Shown here piece by piece: positions 1 to 11,882 of a stretch of 13,650 nt of DNA. Numbering within the stretch: the stretch's first letter is position 1; every line of letters starts with the position of its first letter. Source of the DNA: Acidiferrobacteraceae bacterium (lineage in GTDB: Bacteria > Pseudomonadota > Gammaproteobacteria > Arenicellales > UBA868); contig PCBE01000068.1 in assembly GCA_002731295.1 (NCBI GenBank), positions 12,225-25,874 on the forward strand, read 5' to 3'. A program made the position numbers and the translations under genes. The notes beneath the pieces were generated by a model. It was not told the DNA's origin, made no database searches, and saw nothing but the letters and a program-made list of their open reading frames with translations.

Positions 1-653
1 CGGAGAAATCCCAGCAGCTGGGCGAAAAAATAGCCAAGATAGGGCCTGTAAATCTTGTAGCTATTGAAGAATTTGAAGAGCAATCTGAACGAAAGAGCTA
101 TCTGGATAAACAACATGCTGACCTTGTCGAGGCTCTTGACACACTCGAGAGTGCGATCAAAAAAATCGATAGGGAAACCCGAGACAGATTCAAACAGACA
201 TTTGATAACTTGAACGCTGGATTCATCGAGTTTTTCCCACGATTGTTTGGAGGAGGAAATGCTATCCTCGAACTTACTGACGGAGACTATCTGACTGCCG
301 GTGTTACAGTGATGGCCAGGCCTCCCGGTAAGCGCAACAGTACGATCCACCTGCTTTCAGGTGGAGAGAAGGCACTGGCAGCAGTCGCCCTGTTGTTCGC
401 ACTATTCCGCCTCAATCCAGCCCCCTTTTGTATTCTTGATGAGGTTGATGCACCGCTTGATGATGCGAATGTAGTCCGATATTGCCAGACTCTAAGGACC
501 CTTTCAGAACGTTCGCAGTTGATCGTAATAACGCACAACAAGATTACAATGGAATCCTCAGATGTGCTTCTCGGTGTAACCATGGGTGAACCCGGTGTAT
601 CTTCTATCGTTTCAGTCGATATCGAAGAAGCTGTAGAGATAGCCGCACAGTGA
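1..653 (+). CDS. smc: Chromosome partition protein Smc, C-terminal fragment (5' end outside window)
   Basis: Only the last 216 residues are present; the frame is open from base 3 to the TGA at 651-653. SMC proteins are long coiled-coil ATPases that dimerise and, with ScpA and ScpB, compact and help segregate the chromosome. The fragment begins at the end of the returning coiled coil (about residues 1-65, rich in Glu, Lys and Leu) and then enters the C-terminal half of the ATPase head. The ABC signature motif LLSGGEKA is at about residues 117-124 and the Walker B/D-loop segment [13 protein letters not shown] at about 142-154, followed by the switch histidine in VITHNK. These are textbook SMC head motifs. 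The Walker A half lies upstream of the window. The gene is followed one base later by zipA, the usual gammaproteobacterial order. Family assignment is secure; only the missing N-terminus is unknown. Confidence 0.97.
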   Translation, partial: EKSQQLGEKIAKIGPVNLVAIEEFEEQSERKSYLDKQHADLVEALDTLESAIKKIDRETRDRFKQTFDNLNAGFIEFFPRLFGGGNAILELTDGDYLTAGVTVMARPPGKRNSTIHLLSGGEKALAAVALLFALFRLNPAPFCILDEVDAPLDDANVVRYCQTLRTLSERSQLIVITHNKITMESSDVLLGVTMGEPGVSSIVSVDIEEAVEIAAQ

Positions 654-654
654 C

Positions 655-3877
<3,223 letters not shown>

Positions 3878-3908
3878 TTTGATGTCGGGAAAAAAGATTC
3901 AGCGCTAA

Positions 3909-3928
3909 GATACAATCTACCTTGTACC
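3909..3928. promoter_or_regulatory. Palindrome overlapping a -10-like hexamer in the ligA–acnA gap; candidate acnA operator
   Basis: The arms GATACAA (3909-3915) and TTGTACC (3922-3928) are inverted copies with one mismatch, separated by six bases. The left arm overlaps TACAAT at 3911-3916, which matches five of six bases of the sigma-70 -10 consensus. No acceptable -35 hexamer is seen 15-19 bases upstream, so a promoter here would need an activator, or the match is chance. The gap of 120 bases contains no T-rich hairpin that would end the ligA transcript. The regulator, if any, cannot be named from this. Confidence 0.25.
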
Positions 3929-3997
3929 GCCATAGTGCAAAGGGCACCTCGCCCAGCCAGGACTGCACCATAGTTAATCCCATTGTCAGGAGATATG

Positions 3998-6658
3998 ATG
4001 AAAGACACGTTCGGTTCACGTGAAACACTCGATGTCGGGGACGACTCCTACGAAATCCGGGCGCTCGATGTGCTTAACGATGAGTATGACATTGCACGTC
4101 TGCCTTACTCGCTGAAGATTCTGCTGGAAAATCTGCTCCGTAACGAAGACGACTCCAGCGTCAGTGCAGAGGATATTCGCACCCTGGCTGGATGGGATCT
4201 CCAGGCAGGTGCCGTATCTGAAATCGCTTATACGCCTGCCAGGGTATTGATGCAGGATTTAACCGGTGTGCCGTCAGTAGTAGACCTGGCTGCCATGCGT
4301 GAGGCTATGACGGAACTTGGCGGTGATCCTGATCGTATCAACCCATTGTCGCCGGCTGACATGGTAATAGATCACTCGGTCATGGTAGACCATTTTGGGT
4401 CAGCTCAGTCCCTGGATCTCAATGCGGAGCTTGAATACAGTCGTAACCGCGAACGGTATTCTTTCTTGAGATGGGGTCAGCAGGCGTTCAGTAATTTCAG
4501 CCTCGTACCACCGGCAACAGGAATTGTTCATCAAGTTAACATCGAGTACTTGGCTCGCGTGGTATTCAGTCGAAAGGTGGACGGTGTGCTTCAGGCCTAT
4601 CCCGACACGGTTGTGGGTACCGACTCGCATACCACCATGGTCAATGGACTTGGTGTTCTGGGGTGGGGGGTCGGTGGTATTGAGGCTGAAGCGGCCATGT
4701 TGGGCCAGCCCATCAGTATGCTGATACCTCAAGTTGTGGGGTTTGAACTACAAGGAGAACTGCCTGAAGGTGCCACGGCCACTGACCTCGTACTGACAGT
4801 GGTGGAAATACTGCGCCAACATGGTGTAGTTGGGAAGTTTGTTGAGTTCTACGGCTCGGGACTCGATTATTTATCCCTGGCTGACCAGGCAACGATTGCG
4901 AACATGGCACCTGAATACGGGGCAACCTGCGGCATTTTCCCGATTGACTCTGGAACGCTGAACTACCTGAGGCTGACAGGAAGACCTGAGTCGGACGTCG
5001 CGCTGGTTGAAGCCTATGCCCGGCGCCAAGGTATGTTCAGAGACGAAAACATGCCTAGTGCACAGTACACAGACAGTCTTAATCTTGAATTGTCTTCTGT
5101 TGTACCCAGTATTGCTGGTCCTAAGCGCCCCCAGGACCGAATCAGCCTGTCAGAAGCAAAGAGACGCACCGCTGAAGCCTGTGCTGATATTTCATCCGGT
5201 AAGTCCGGTGTCCCACAATCCGTCGTGTTAGAGGGACAACAGGTCGACCTTAAAGACCAGCACATTGTTATCGCTGCGATCACCAGTTGTACAAACACCT
5301 CAAACCCAGGTGTTATTGTGAGTGCCGGGTTGGTAGCAAGAAATGCTCTGGCTCTGGGTCTTAACGTCAAGCCCTGGGTAAAAACATCGCTTGCACCGGG
5401 TTCAAAGGTAGTGACGGACTATCTGACCAAAGCCGGTCTGCTCGATGCGCTTTCTCAGATAGGGTTTGATGTGGTGGGTTACGGCTGTACCACATGTATC
5501 GGGAATTCGGGTCCTTTGCCCGCCCCAGTGAGCGAAGCCATACAGGCGGGTGATCTTGTGGCCTGCTCCGTGCTTTCGGGAAATCGTAACTTTGAAGGCA
5601 GGGTGCACGCTGAGGTCAAAATGAATTTTTTGGCCTCTCCACCGTTGGTGGTTGCATATGCCCTGGCAGGGACTATGGCTGTGGATTTTGAAACAGATCC
5701 ACTCGGAACCACAGCCGATGGCCGTGATGTTTATCTGCGCGATATCTGGCCTGCCCAGGCTGAAATTGAACAGGTCATCAGTAGCAGTGTGACCCGAGAA
5801 CTATTTGAGGCGCGTTATTCGGATGTATTCACCGGGGATGCCCGCTGGTCAGGGATTAAGGTTGATTCTTCAAGCCTGTTTAAGTGGGACACCGAGTCTA
5901 CCTATGTACGGCATCCACCGTATTTCGAGGGCATGACGCGGCAAGTACCGGGCATCCAGAGTGTTCGTAGAGCTCGTGTTCTGGCCAAACTTGGAGACAG
6001 CATCACGACCGACCATATTTCTCCTGCCGGCGCTATCAGTCCAGACAGCCCGGCGGCTGATTATCTTCGATCACACGGTGTAGCCCAGGCTGACTTTAAT
6101 TCGTACGGGTCACGTCGCGGAAATCACGAGGTGATGATGCGCGGTACATTCGCGAACATTCGTCTGCGTAACGAACTGGCTCCCGGTACAGAAGGTGGAT
6201 GGACCTGCCATCAGCCAAGTGGCGAGCAGGTGACGATTTATGATGCAGCGATACGCTATAGGTCTGAAGGCACGCCGCTGATGGTAATTGCCGGCAAAGC
6301 ATACGGCACAGGGTCTTCGCGGGATTGGGCGGCCAAGGGCTCTTTATTGTTAGGTGTAAGAGCTGTCCTGGTTGAAAGTTTCGAGAGAATTCATCGGTCG
6401 AATCTGGTCGGTATGGGCGTACTTCCGTTACAGTTTCATGCGAGTGAAGGGAGTGAGGTTCTCGGACTATCCGGGCACGAACTCTACGATCTGGATGATC
6501 TTGAGCCCGGCATGAGTGAAATCGGTGTAACAGCGACTGATTCAGAGGGTGGAATAAAGCGATTTTCGGCGATTGTTAGAATCGATACTCCCAAGGAATG
6601 GGAATATTTTGATCATGGTGGGATCCTGCAATATGTGATGCGTCAGTTGTTGAGCTGA
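3998..6658 (+). CDS. acnA: Aconitate hydratase, AcnA type
   Basis: Aconitase interconverts citrate and isocitrate in the TCA cycle using a [4Fe-4S] cluster; AcnA-type enzymes are the bacterial relatives of iron regulatory protein 1. The product is 886 residues, the normal AcnA length. The three cluster cysteines are present: Cys431 in TSCTNTSNP, and Cys497 and Cys500 in [12 protein letters not shown]. Other family blocks are [15 protein letters not shown] near the N-terminus, [44 protein letters not shown] and the swivel-domain segments [13 protein letters not shown] and [13 protein letters not shown] with the active-site Ser and Arg. I chose the ATG at 3998 because AGGAG at 3988-3992 sits five bases upstream. 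An ATG at 3995 and a TTG at 3983 are in frame but worse spaced. No prp genes lie nearby, so there is no reason to prefer the 2-methylcitrate dehydratase AcnD. The gene stands alone between ligA and a convergent permease gene 12 bases away. Confidence 0.95.
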   Translation: MKDTFGSRETLDVGDDSYEIRALDVLNDEYDIARLPYSLKILLENLLRNEDDSSVSAEDIRTLAGWDLQAGAVSEIAYTPARVLMQDLTGVPSVVDLAAMREAMTELGGDPDRINPLSPADMVIDHSVMVDHFGSAQSLDLNAELEYSRNRERYSFLRWGQQAFSNFSLVPPATGIVHQVNIEYLARVVFSRKVDGVLQAYPDTVVGTDSHTTMVNGLGVLGWGVGGIEAEAAMLGQPISMLIPQVVGFELQGELPEGATATDLVLTVVEILRQHGVVGKFVEFYGSGLDYLSLADQATIANMAPEYGATCGIFPIDSGTLNYLRLTGRPESDVALVEAYARRQGMFRDENMPSAQYTDSLNLELSSVVPSIAGPKRPQDRISLSEAKRRTAEACADISSGKSGVPQSVVLEGQQVDLKDQHIVIAAITSCTNTSNPGVIVSAGLVARNALALGLNVKPWVKTSLAPGSKVVTDYLTKAGLLDALSQIGFDVVGYGCTTCIGNSGPLPAPVSEAIQAGDLVACSVLSGNRNFEGRVHAEVKMNFLASPPLVVAYALAGTMAVDFETDPLGTTADGRDVYLRDIWPAQAEIEQVISSSVTRELFEARYSDVFTGDARWSGIKVDSSSLFKWDTESTYVRHPPYFEGMTRQVPGIQSVRRARVLAKLGDSITTDHISPAGAISPDSPAADYLRSHGVAQADFNSYGSRRGNHEVMMRGTFANIRLRNELAPGTEGGWTCHQPSGEQVTIYDAAIRYRSEGTPLMVIAGKAYGTGSSRDWAAKGSLLLGVRAVLVESFERIHRSNLVGMGVLPLQFHASEGSEVLGLSGHELYDLDDLEPGMSEIGVTATDSEGGIKRFSAIVRIDTPKEWEYFDHGGILQYVMRQLLS

Positions 6659-6670
6659 ACCCTGTTTTGA

Positions 6671-7576
6671 TCAGGCTTCGATATTCCGTGCTTTATTTTT
6701 GGCGGTCCTGCTGACAATAAAGATTCCGCTGAGTACCAATACAAGTGCAGTCGGCATTCGCCAGCCAGGCACCTCATTCAGAAAAAGTATTCCCCAGGCC
6801 GCACCAAAAACCGGAATGATGTAGTTGACCTGTGAAAATGTGGTTGCGCCAACACGGTGAATCAGATAATAGAAGATCAGAGTGGCGAGTGCGGTGGCAA
6901 CAATACCCAGGATAAGAACCGAAATAACTGCCATTCCATCTGGACGCAACGTCCATGGCTGTTCCAGTAGGATGGCCATCGGTAGTACCCAGATCAGACC
7001 AGCCAGTGTAGCGCCGGTCGACATGACTGGCCCGGGCAGGCGGGCAAATCGCCGGGCGAAGGTGGTTGAGACTGCGTAGCTTAGGGCGCCGATAATGATG
7101 GCAAACTGTGCGATTACAGCTGTGTCAAGATTATGTAATGCATCGGCGCCTATCAGAATGATGAGGCCGCCGAATCCGATCATGATGCCCAGTCCGGTGC
7201 CCAAATTGAAGCGTTCGTCAGCAATGAACAAGTGAGCAAGCATTGCTGTTGCAACGGGCATCGTTCCCATCAGAACGGCGGTAAGGCCACTGTCGATATA
7301 GACCTCGCCCCAGCTGATCAATGTAAAAGGCAAAGCGGTGCCAAATAATCCGAGTATCGCGAAAATTGTCCAGTTCTTTATGTCAGTGGGTAAACCCTGT
7401 CGTTTAAATGTGAGGTAGCCGGCCAGAACGACCACAGCGACCGTAATGCGTGCTGCTGTCAATGTGTAAGGCGGAATTGTCGAGATCGCGAGTTTTATGA
7501 AAAGAAATGAGGAACTCCAAATCAAACCCACACCAAGGAGCAGTATGTAGTCTCGCGGTGAGATGGCCGTGTTCAT
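6671..7576 (-). CDS. EamA-family (DMT superfamily) permease
   Basis: This is a 301-residue inner-membrane protein with about ten hydrophobic helices (roughly 9-28, 37-57, 68-90, 97-117, 127-145, 153-173, 186-204, 214-238, 247-266 and 275-290). They are arranged as two EamA repeats of five helices, the hallmark of the drug/metabolite transporter superfamily. Typical motifs are LIWSSSFLFIKLA in helix 1, ARITVA in helix 2 and the FSQVNYIIPVFGAAWGILFLNE block before the end. Members export amino acids, nucleosides or other metabolites, or import solutes; the substrate cannot be predicted here. The ATG at 7574-7576 gives the usual family N-terminus, but no clear ribosome site precedes it. It lies about 100 bases downstream of an unrecognised gene on the same strand and ends 12 bases from acnA, tail to tail. 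A TTGACA sits upstream without a well-placed -10, so read-through transcription is as likely as a private promoter. Confidence 0.88.
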   Translation of the reverse strand: MNTAISPRDYILLLGVGLIWSSSFLFIKLAISTIPPYTLTAARITVAVVVLAGYLTFKRQGLPTDIKNWTIFAILGLFGTALPFTLISWGEVYIDSGLTAVLMGTMPVATAMLAHLFIADERFNLGTGLGIMIGFGGLIILIGADALHNLDTAVIAQFAIIIGALSYAVSTTFARRFARLPGPVMSTGATLAGLIWVLPMAILLEQPWTLRPDGMAVISVLILGIVATALATLIFYYLIHRVGATTFSQVNYIIPVFGAAWGILFLNEVPGWRMPTALVLVLSGIFIVSRTAKNKARNIEA

Positions 7577-7675
7577 GGCTTATATGGAGTCGTACTTACC
7601 TATAAGGGCTAGCAGGGACAACAACGGCGGTCCGTGTCAAGATGCGCGGCTTCCAATGGTGTAAAGCCTGTTGGT

Positions 7676-8605
7676 CTAATGTTCTGAATGTGGTTTTTTC
7701 GTAGTGCTAGAAAATTGTTCCAATTTGTCCAGGTACTCGCGAGTACTCTTTGGCATCGGCACTCTTACACTAGCCATATAGGAGATCAGGTCAACCCCTT
7801 CAGATAAAAGTCTTTTACCCCAACCATGCACTTCCTCAAGATTGGCTTTGCCGGAATTGATAGATGGTTCGTAATGTTTTATACGTGCTGCCAGAGTGAC
7901 GAATTCCGGCCAGCTATAAAAGAAATCTGGATCGCTTTTCATGATTTCACTTTCTTGGCGTGCGGCCCTTGCGTAGTCGAGAATGCCGTCTTCGGCTTCG
8001 TCGAACCCAGGAATAGCCTTGAACGTGGACACCATGTGATCGGCGACATCATCGATGGCTTGCATCGCCTGGGCGATCTTGACATATCGGCTTTCATAAT
8101 ACGCGGCGATCGACTGAGTGAAGACTTTTAACGGTTCACCCCAGAGTTCATCTATTCCCTCATGCCCACTTGAATGTCGTACCTGTTTACCCAGTTCCAG
8201 TGCTTCCTGAAAGCACTCACTGCACTGTGTCATCAACTCGTTGTCGGTATCGATACGAATGCCGCGTTCTTCAAGGTCGACAATACTGGTAAAAAGATCA
8301 GTCGCCCGATTAAACAGCGCGCCTGCAAGCATCGCCGCATTGACTCGCTTCCGCTCGGGGGCGCGTTCACTTTCGTAGGCCTGTCTGGCTGTCTCAACTC
8401 GATTTCCAGGCGTATTAATTCCGGGCTCAGTATGGTGGAACGTACGGCGTGTCAGAACGAGAAGAAGGTCACGTTTGGCCGACAGCGTTTCTTCGGGAGG
8501 TGGGTAATAACGGATCCAGTAGCCATCATAGAAGATGTGGGGTTTGCCGTTAATCTCTTTTCGAGATCCGTTTGCGATACCTAGATTCATGTTTTGAAGC
8601 GCCAT
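7676..8605 (-). CDS. Protein of unknown function, predicted alpha-helical and soluble
   Basis: I do not recognise this family. From the ATG at 8603-8605 the product is 309 residues; an in-frame TTG at 8627-8629 would add eight. Neither start has a good ribosome site, so the start is uncertain. The N-terminal part has a short aromatic block, FYDGYWIRYYPPP (about 25-37), which could form a small sheet. The rest looks helical, with charged amphipathic stretches at about 84-145, 150-235 and 255-300. There is no signal peptide or membrane segment. CSEC (128-131) and several histidines (57-58, 144, 148) are present but do not form a motif I know. The reading frame is open across the whole length while the opposite strand has only short broken frames, supporting a real gene. 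It has a good promoter about 100 bases upstream and lies between a hydantoinase-like gene and a permease on the same strand. I infer no function. Confidence 0.75.
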   Translation of the reverse strand: MALQNMNLGIANGSRKEINGKPHIFYDGYWIRYYPPPEETLSAKRDLLLVLTRRTFHHTEPGINTPGNRVETARQAYESERAPERKRVNAAMLAGALFNRATDLFTSIVDLEERGIRIDTDNELMTQCSECFQEALELGKQVRHSSGHEGIDELWGEPLKVFTQSIAAYYESRYVKIAQAMQAIDDVADHMVSTFKAIPGFDEAEDGILDYARAARQESEIMKSDPDFFYSWPEFVTLAARIKHYEPSINSGKANLEEVHGWGKRLLSEGVDLISYMASVRVPMPKSTREYLDKLEQFSSTTKKPHSEH

Positions 8606-8713
8606 GAGGTGTTTGTTCCAGTTAGACAAACAAGGCGGTCAGAACGGCGCGAGTCTGTTATCAAGTGTGTTACGGCAGGATCATTTAGGAAGAATTTGCT
8701 TCAATGGAGCGGG

Positions 8714-8741
8714 ATTGTACGCTGACCGGTTTGAAAGGCAA
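8714..8741 (-). promoter_or_regulatory. Sigma-70-like promoter for the unknown-function gene
   Basis: Read on the minus strand, TTGCCT (8736-8741) and TACAAT (8714-8719) are separated by 16 bases. They match the -35 consensus at four of six positions and the -10 consensus at five of six. Transcription would start near 8706, leaving an untranslated leader of roughly 100 bases before the ATG at 8603-8605. The promoter lies in the 195-base gap after the hydantoinase-like gene, suggesting that the unknown gene and perhaps the permease can be transcribed apart from the upstream pair. Confidence 0.45.
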
Positions 8742-8824
8742 TAGCTGGCAGTCGTTTCATTAACCTATCAAGGTATATAACCGGAAAAGACAATGGCCAC
8801 CGCTTTTTCACTGTGGATATGAAG

Positions 8825-10894
8825 CTATCGATTCGCTGACCGGGGTAGCTTTTGGTTGCCTGGGGAGGCGACCGGGCGGCCGCTAGAGGTGGCTGTAACA
8901 CGACCCTCAAAGAAGACATCATCGGTAAGGTCGTCGGGAGACACTGTGTTTTCATAACGCTTCACAACAGTACCGATAGCGGTTGCACCAGCCCCGACGG
9001 CTTTGCTTTGAGCACGTTCTGATGCGACAGACTCAGCCCATACAAAAGCACTGGAGCGATCCGAGAAATCGACCGGACCTTCCAGGCTGTGGACTCGAAA
9101 AGTTCCCTGACTGGGTTGAGTAATCGTGATGTGTTCGCGTTGAACGACACTGCCTACAACGGCACCTATAGCATTTGCGACATCGCTGTGCTTTGGTATT
9201 TTCAAGTCGATTCCGAGCATGCGGCCTGCTGCAGGGTAATAAAACGGGGCGGGAGCACCCACGGCCACCAGAGATCGGCCAGGATCGAAATTCACAGCGA
9301 ACAGTCCTCCGTCGATCGTCCCGTTGTCCATGATCCATTCAGTGAGTAATCGGTTGATTTTGTCGAATACCGCAGTTTCATTCCGGGGGCCACCAGTCGC
9401 CATACAGGCTTTTATAATTGTTTCACAAATTGTGCTGACGACCCTGTCATGTACAACCTGGCTGACGGCGGAAGAATCATTGGGATCAAAGCTGCCCCAT
9501 CCGTATACGTGGCGCATCTGTTTTGCCCAGATGACTGCCGCAAGATGAGCCGCTTCTGTTGACCAGTGGTTACTGAAACCGAGCACATGGGCTGCGTCCG
9601 AGGGGGTGAAGCCACTGTATATCACCATCCCTTTACGTACCATGACAGCAGCAGCCTGGGCCTGTTCGCGTGCGCTGCGATACAGGGCTTCGAGTTCGAG
9701 GGGGCGTTCAGCCAGACGCTCCCACACTTTCTTTTCAACAGGTGAGAGCTGAGCGATTTGACTACTATCAGCAAAAAGCGGAAGAAAGAATTTGTTACTT
9801 CGAGGTGTCGGTTTAGCATCACGTTGACGCTTGAGGGACTCAATTACCCAGTCATTATCAAATGCAAGCAAGCTCATCGGCACTACCCGGCGGGGTCCAA
9901 TTCCCAGGCCTTCGCCACCGCTGAATCTCGCTTCGCTGTCACCGCCGAGCCCTACCGAGAAAACCCGGGTAGACTCAATCATCGGTCGCCACGCTCCAAT
10001 TACAGTAGCGTCTGAACTGAAGGCGGGAAGACCATCGGTTACGATGGCAACATCAGTTGTGGTGCCCCCCATGTCGGCAACAATGGAGTTTTCTGTCTGG
10101 GCGAGGAATGCAGCGCCTACAACGCTTGCAGCCGGGCCGGACAGTACGGTCTCTATTGGTCGTGTCAGAGCAACCGCTGCCGTAATCAGGGAACCGTCGC
10201 CTTTAACCACCATGAGCGGTGAGCTGATTCCATAATCGGACAGAAGCGCCTGTATAGTGCGAATCAGCCGGTCGATATACGACACTAGAGAGGCATTGAA
10301 GGCCACAGTCACTGCCCGGCGGGGAGCGCCCAGAGACGAGGCGAGTTCATGGCCGCAGGTCACAGGTCTATCAGACAGAGAATGAATCAGTTCGCGCAGA
10401 ACAATCTCATGGGCGGGATTGCGAACGCTGAACATGCTCGAAACACCAAATGCCGATACTCGATTCCTGTACCTCTCGATGGTGCGACTCGCCGCATCCA
10501 AGTCCAGTGGACAGTGCTCTCGGCCGCCGGCGTCGTGACCACCTTTCAGTGCAACACAGGCTCCACCACGGACAATATGTTCGAGCTTCGCCCGCTCTAT
10601 CTGGATGGCGGTGTAACCCGGAAGCAGCAGACAAACGGGGGTACCACGGCCTTCGACAACGGCATTGGTTGCGAGCGTGGTCGACAGCGAGGCCAGCGTA
10701 ACTTTTGAAAGAAGGTCGGAGGGGAGCTTTTTGAGTACAGCACTGATCCCAGCTTCGAGTTGGCTGTGCGTGGTTAGGGATTTGCCGCTGGCTACGACCT
10801 GGTTCTGAGCATCGACAAGTGCGGCATCTGTATAGGTTCCGCCTGTATCAATACCCAGACGGAGTGGCGTCTGTCCAGGGCCCTGTTCAGCCAT
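8825..10894 (-). CDS. Hydantoinase/oxoprolinase family protein (HyuA-like), stand-alone
   Basis: The product belongs to the hydantoinase A / 5-oxoprolinase group, ATP-dependent enzymes that open cyclic amides or carboxylate ketones, related to AcxA-type carboxylase subunits. With the ATG at 10892-10894 it has 689 residues, the usual HyuA length. The N-terminal actin-fold ATP site has GIDTGGTYTDA (14-24) and STTLATNAVVEGRG (71-84). The hydantoinase A domain has TVLSGPAASVVGAA (249-262), DMGGTTTDVAIV (274-285) and VGLGGDSEARF (314-324). The C-terminal part, including VAVGAPAPFYYP, fits the family but is more diverged. A GTG at 10928-10930 inside the preceding gene would add 12 residues; I prefer the ATG, four bases past that gene's stop, though neither has a strong ribosome site. 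No HyuB-type partner is in the window, which is odd because A and B are commonly adjacent. The substrate is unknown. Confidence 0.88.
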   Translation of the reverse strand: MAEQGPGQTPLRLGIDTGGTYTDAALVDAQNQVVASGKSLTTHSQLEAGISAVLKKLPSDLLSKVTLASLSTTLATNAVVEGRGTPVCLLLPGYTAIQIERAKLEHIVRGGACVALKGGHDAGGREHCPLDLDAASRTIERYRNRVSAFGVSSMFSVRNPAHEIVLRELIHSLSDRPVTCGHELASSLGAPRRAVTVAFNASLVSYIDRLIRTIQALLSDYGISSPLMVVKGDGSLITAAVALTRPIETVLSGPAASVVGAAFLAQTENSIVADMGGTTTDVAIVTDGLPAFSSDATVIGAWRPMIESTRVFSVGLGGDSEARFSGGEGLGIGPRRVVPMSLLAFDNDWVIESLKRQRDAKPTPRSNKFFLPLFADSSQIAQLSPVEKKVWERLAERPLELEALYRSAREQAQAAAVMVRKGMVIYSGFTPSDAAHVLGFSNHWSTEAAHLAAVIWAKQMRHVYGWGSFDPNDSSAVSQVVHDRVVSTICETIIKACMATGGPRNETAVFDKINRLLTEWIMDNGTIDGGLFAVNFDPGRSLVAVGAPAPFYYPAAGRMLGIDLKIPKHSDVANAIGAVVGSVVQREHITITQPSQGTFRVHSLEGPVDFSDRSSAFVWAESVASERAQSKAVGAGATAIGTVVKRYENTVSPDDLTDDVFFEGRVTATSSGRPVASPGNQKLPRSANR

Positions 10895-10898
10895 GGAG

Positions 10899-11753
10899 CT
10901 ACTGGCCGTAGTCGAAGAATCCCTTACCACTCTTTCTGCCTAGATAACCTGCGTCGACCATTTGTTTTAGGAGTGGGCACGGCCTGAATTTCGAATCTCC
11001 AAACTCCCCTAGAAGAATATTCATGACGTAGAGACAAACATCGATACCGATCATGTCAGCGAGTGCCAGAGGCCCCATAGGGTGGCCGGCACCCAGCTTC
11101 ATTGCTGCGTCGATCTCATCTGCACTGGCGATACCCTCGTAAAGTATGAATACGGCTTCATTTATCATAGGAACCAGCATGCGATTAACCACAAAACCTG
11201 GGCTGTCTTTTACGCTTACAGGTGTTTTACCCAGTTCCCGGGTCAGTTCATCGACTGTAGTGAAGGTGTCATCTGAAGTCTGCAATGCTCTGATAATCTC
11301 TACCAACGCCATCATTGGTACTGGATTAAAGAAGTGCATGCCGATTACCTTGTCTGGCCTGTTGCTGACTGAAGCAAGTTTTGTCAGTGACAGCGACGAT
11401 GTGTTGGAGGCAATAATAGTCTCCGGTCGGGAAACCTTATCTATCTCCTCAAACAGGTCCAGTTTGAGATCCATGTTTTCTGTAGCAGCTTCTATGACGA
11501 GATCGCAGTCAGCTAGGTCCGATAGATCGGTGGTGGTACTGATTTTTCTAATTGCTGCGTCTTTCGCCTCAGCGGTAATCTTTTCTCGGTCTACCAGTCT
11601 TTGTAAGCTTTTATCAATTGTAATTAGGCCTCGACTGGTTACTTCATCTGACACATCCTGCATGACAATGTCATAGCCGGTGAGGGCAGCTACCTGAGAT
11701 ATTCCGCTGCCCATCGTGCCGGCGCCAACTATCCCGATGTTGCTGATTTGCAT
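10899..11753 (-). CDS. 3-hydroxybutyryl-CoA dehydrogenase (short-chain 3-hydroxyacyl-CoA dehydrogenase)
   Basis: The enzyme oxidises (S)-3-hydroxyacyl-CoA to 3-ketoacyl-CoA with NAD(P), or runs in reverse, in fatty-acid, butyrate or aromatic catabolism. The product is 284 residues, matching stand-alone Hbd/PaaH/FadB2-type proteins of about 280 rather than the FadB fusion. The Rossmann motif GIVGAGTMGSG is at 7-17. The catalytic region has ASNTSS (Ser119), GMHFFNPVP with His140, Glu152 and NR at 190-191, and the C-terminal domain contains GHPMGPLALADMIG and the usual ending GRKSGKGFFDYG. The ATG at 11751-11753 is chosen because AGGAG (CTCCT at 11762-11766 on the plus strand) lies eight bases upstream; an ATG at 11786 would add 11 residues that the family lacks. 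A hydantoinase-like gene follows four bases after its stop, suggesting one transcript. I cannot tell which of hbd, paaH or fadB2 is the best symbol. Confidence 0.92.
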   Translation of the reverse strand: MQISNIGIVGAGTMGSGISQVAALTGYDIVMQDVSDEVTSRGLITIDKSLQRLVDREKITAEAKDAAIRKISTTTDLSDLADCDLVIEAATENMDLKLDLFEEIDKVSRPETIIASNTSSLSLTKLASVSNRPDKVIGMHFFNPVPMMALVEIIRALQTSDDTFTTVDELTRELGKTPVSVKDSPGFVVNRMLVPMINEAVFILYEGIASADEIDAAMKLGAGHPMGPLALADMIGIDVCLYVMNILLGEFGDSKFRPCPLLKQMVDAGYLGRKSGKGFFDYGQ

Positions 11754-11882
11754 TTTGCACACTCCTGTTCTGATCCACGGGTACATTTACAAGGGGGCAA
11801 GGCTAACCTAAACCGGCGGCGAAACCAATGGCCGGCTGCGTTCGGGAGATCGTCGGTATACACTGCCCATTAGACGACAACT
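11754..11882. promoter_or_regulatory. Divergent intergenic region between dehydrogenase and argE
   Basis: This 129-base gap must carry the start signals for both outward-facing genes. The only clear element is the AGGAG ribosome site of the dehydrogenase at 11762-11766 (minus strand). A TATACA at 11857-11862 could be a -10 for argE but has no matching -35, and TGTAAAT-like sequence near 11785 could be a -10 for the dehydrogenase. No convincing operator palindrome was found. Confidence 0.3.

Noticed and set aside
6658..6678. Small inverted repeat between the convergent acnA and permease stop codons (CCTG, seven-base loop, CAGG, plus two outer pairs past a mismatch)
   Set aside because: A four-base perfect stem without a T-run on either side is too weak to call a terminator.
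7635..7640. Perfect TTGACA on the minus strand upstream of the permease gene
   Set aside because: No acceptable -10 hexamer lies 15-19 bases downstream; the nearest TATAG-like bases are about 29 away.
7648..7668. GGCTT/AAGCC inverted repeat just after the stop of the unknown-function gene
   Set aside because: A five-base stem with an eleven-base loop and no T-run is not adequate for an intrinsic terminator.
8174..8584. 136-codon plus-strand frame opposite the unknown-function gene
   Set aside because: The minus-strand frame is continuous for over 300 codons, while the plus-strand frames here are short and broken with no ribosome site.
8670..8684. Five-codon minus-strand mini-frame (MILP, stop) in the leader of the unknown gene
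   Set aside because: It has no ribosome site and such short frames are expected by chance.
8701..8955. 84-codon minus-strand frame reaching into the gap after the hydantoinase-like gene
   Set aside because: Much of it overlaps the end of the hydantoinase-like gene out of frame, it covers the predicted promoter, and it has no recognisable motif.
11146..11676. 176-codon open frame on the plus strand, antisense to the dehydrogenase gene
   Set aside because: It lies wholly opposite a gene with clear family motifs, is low-complexity (rich in Ser, Ile, Thr and Val), and matches no family; it is a shadow frame.
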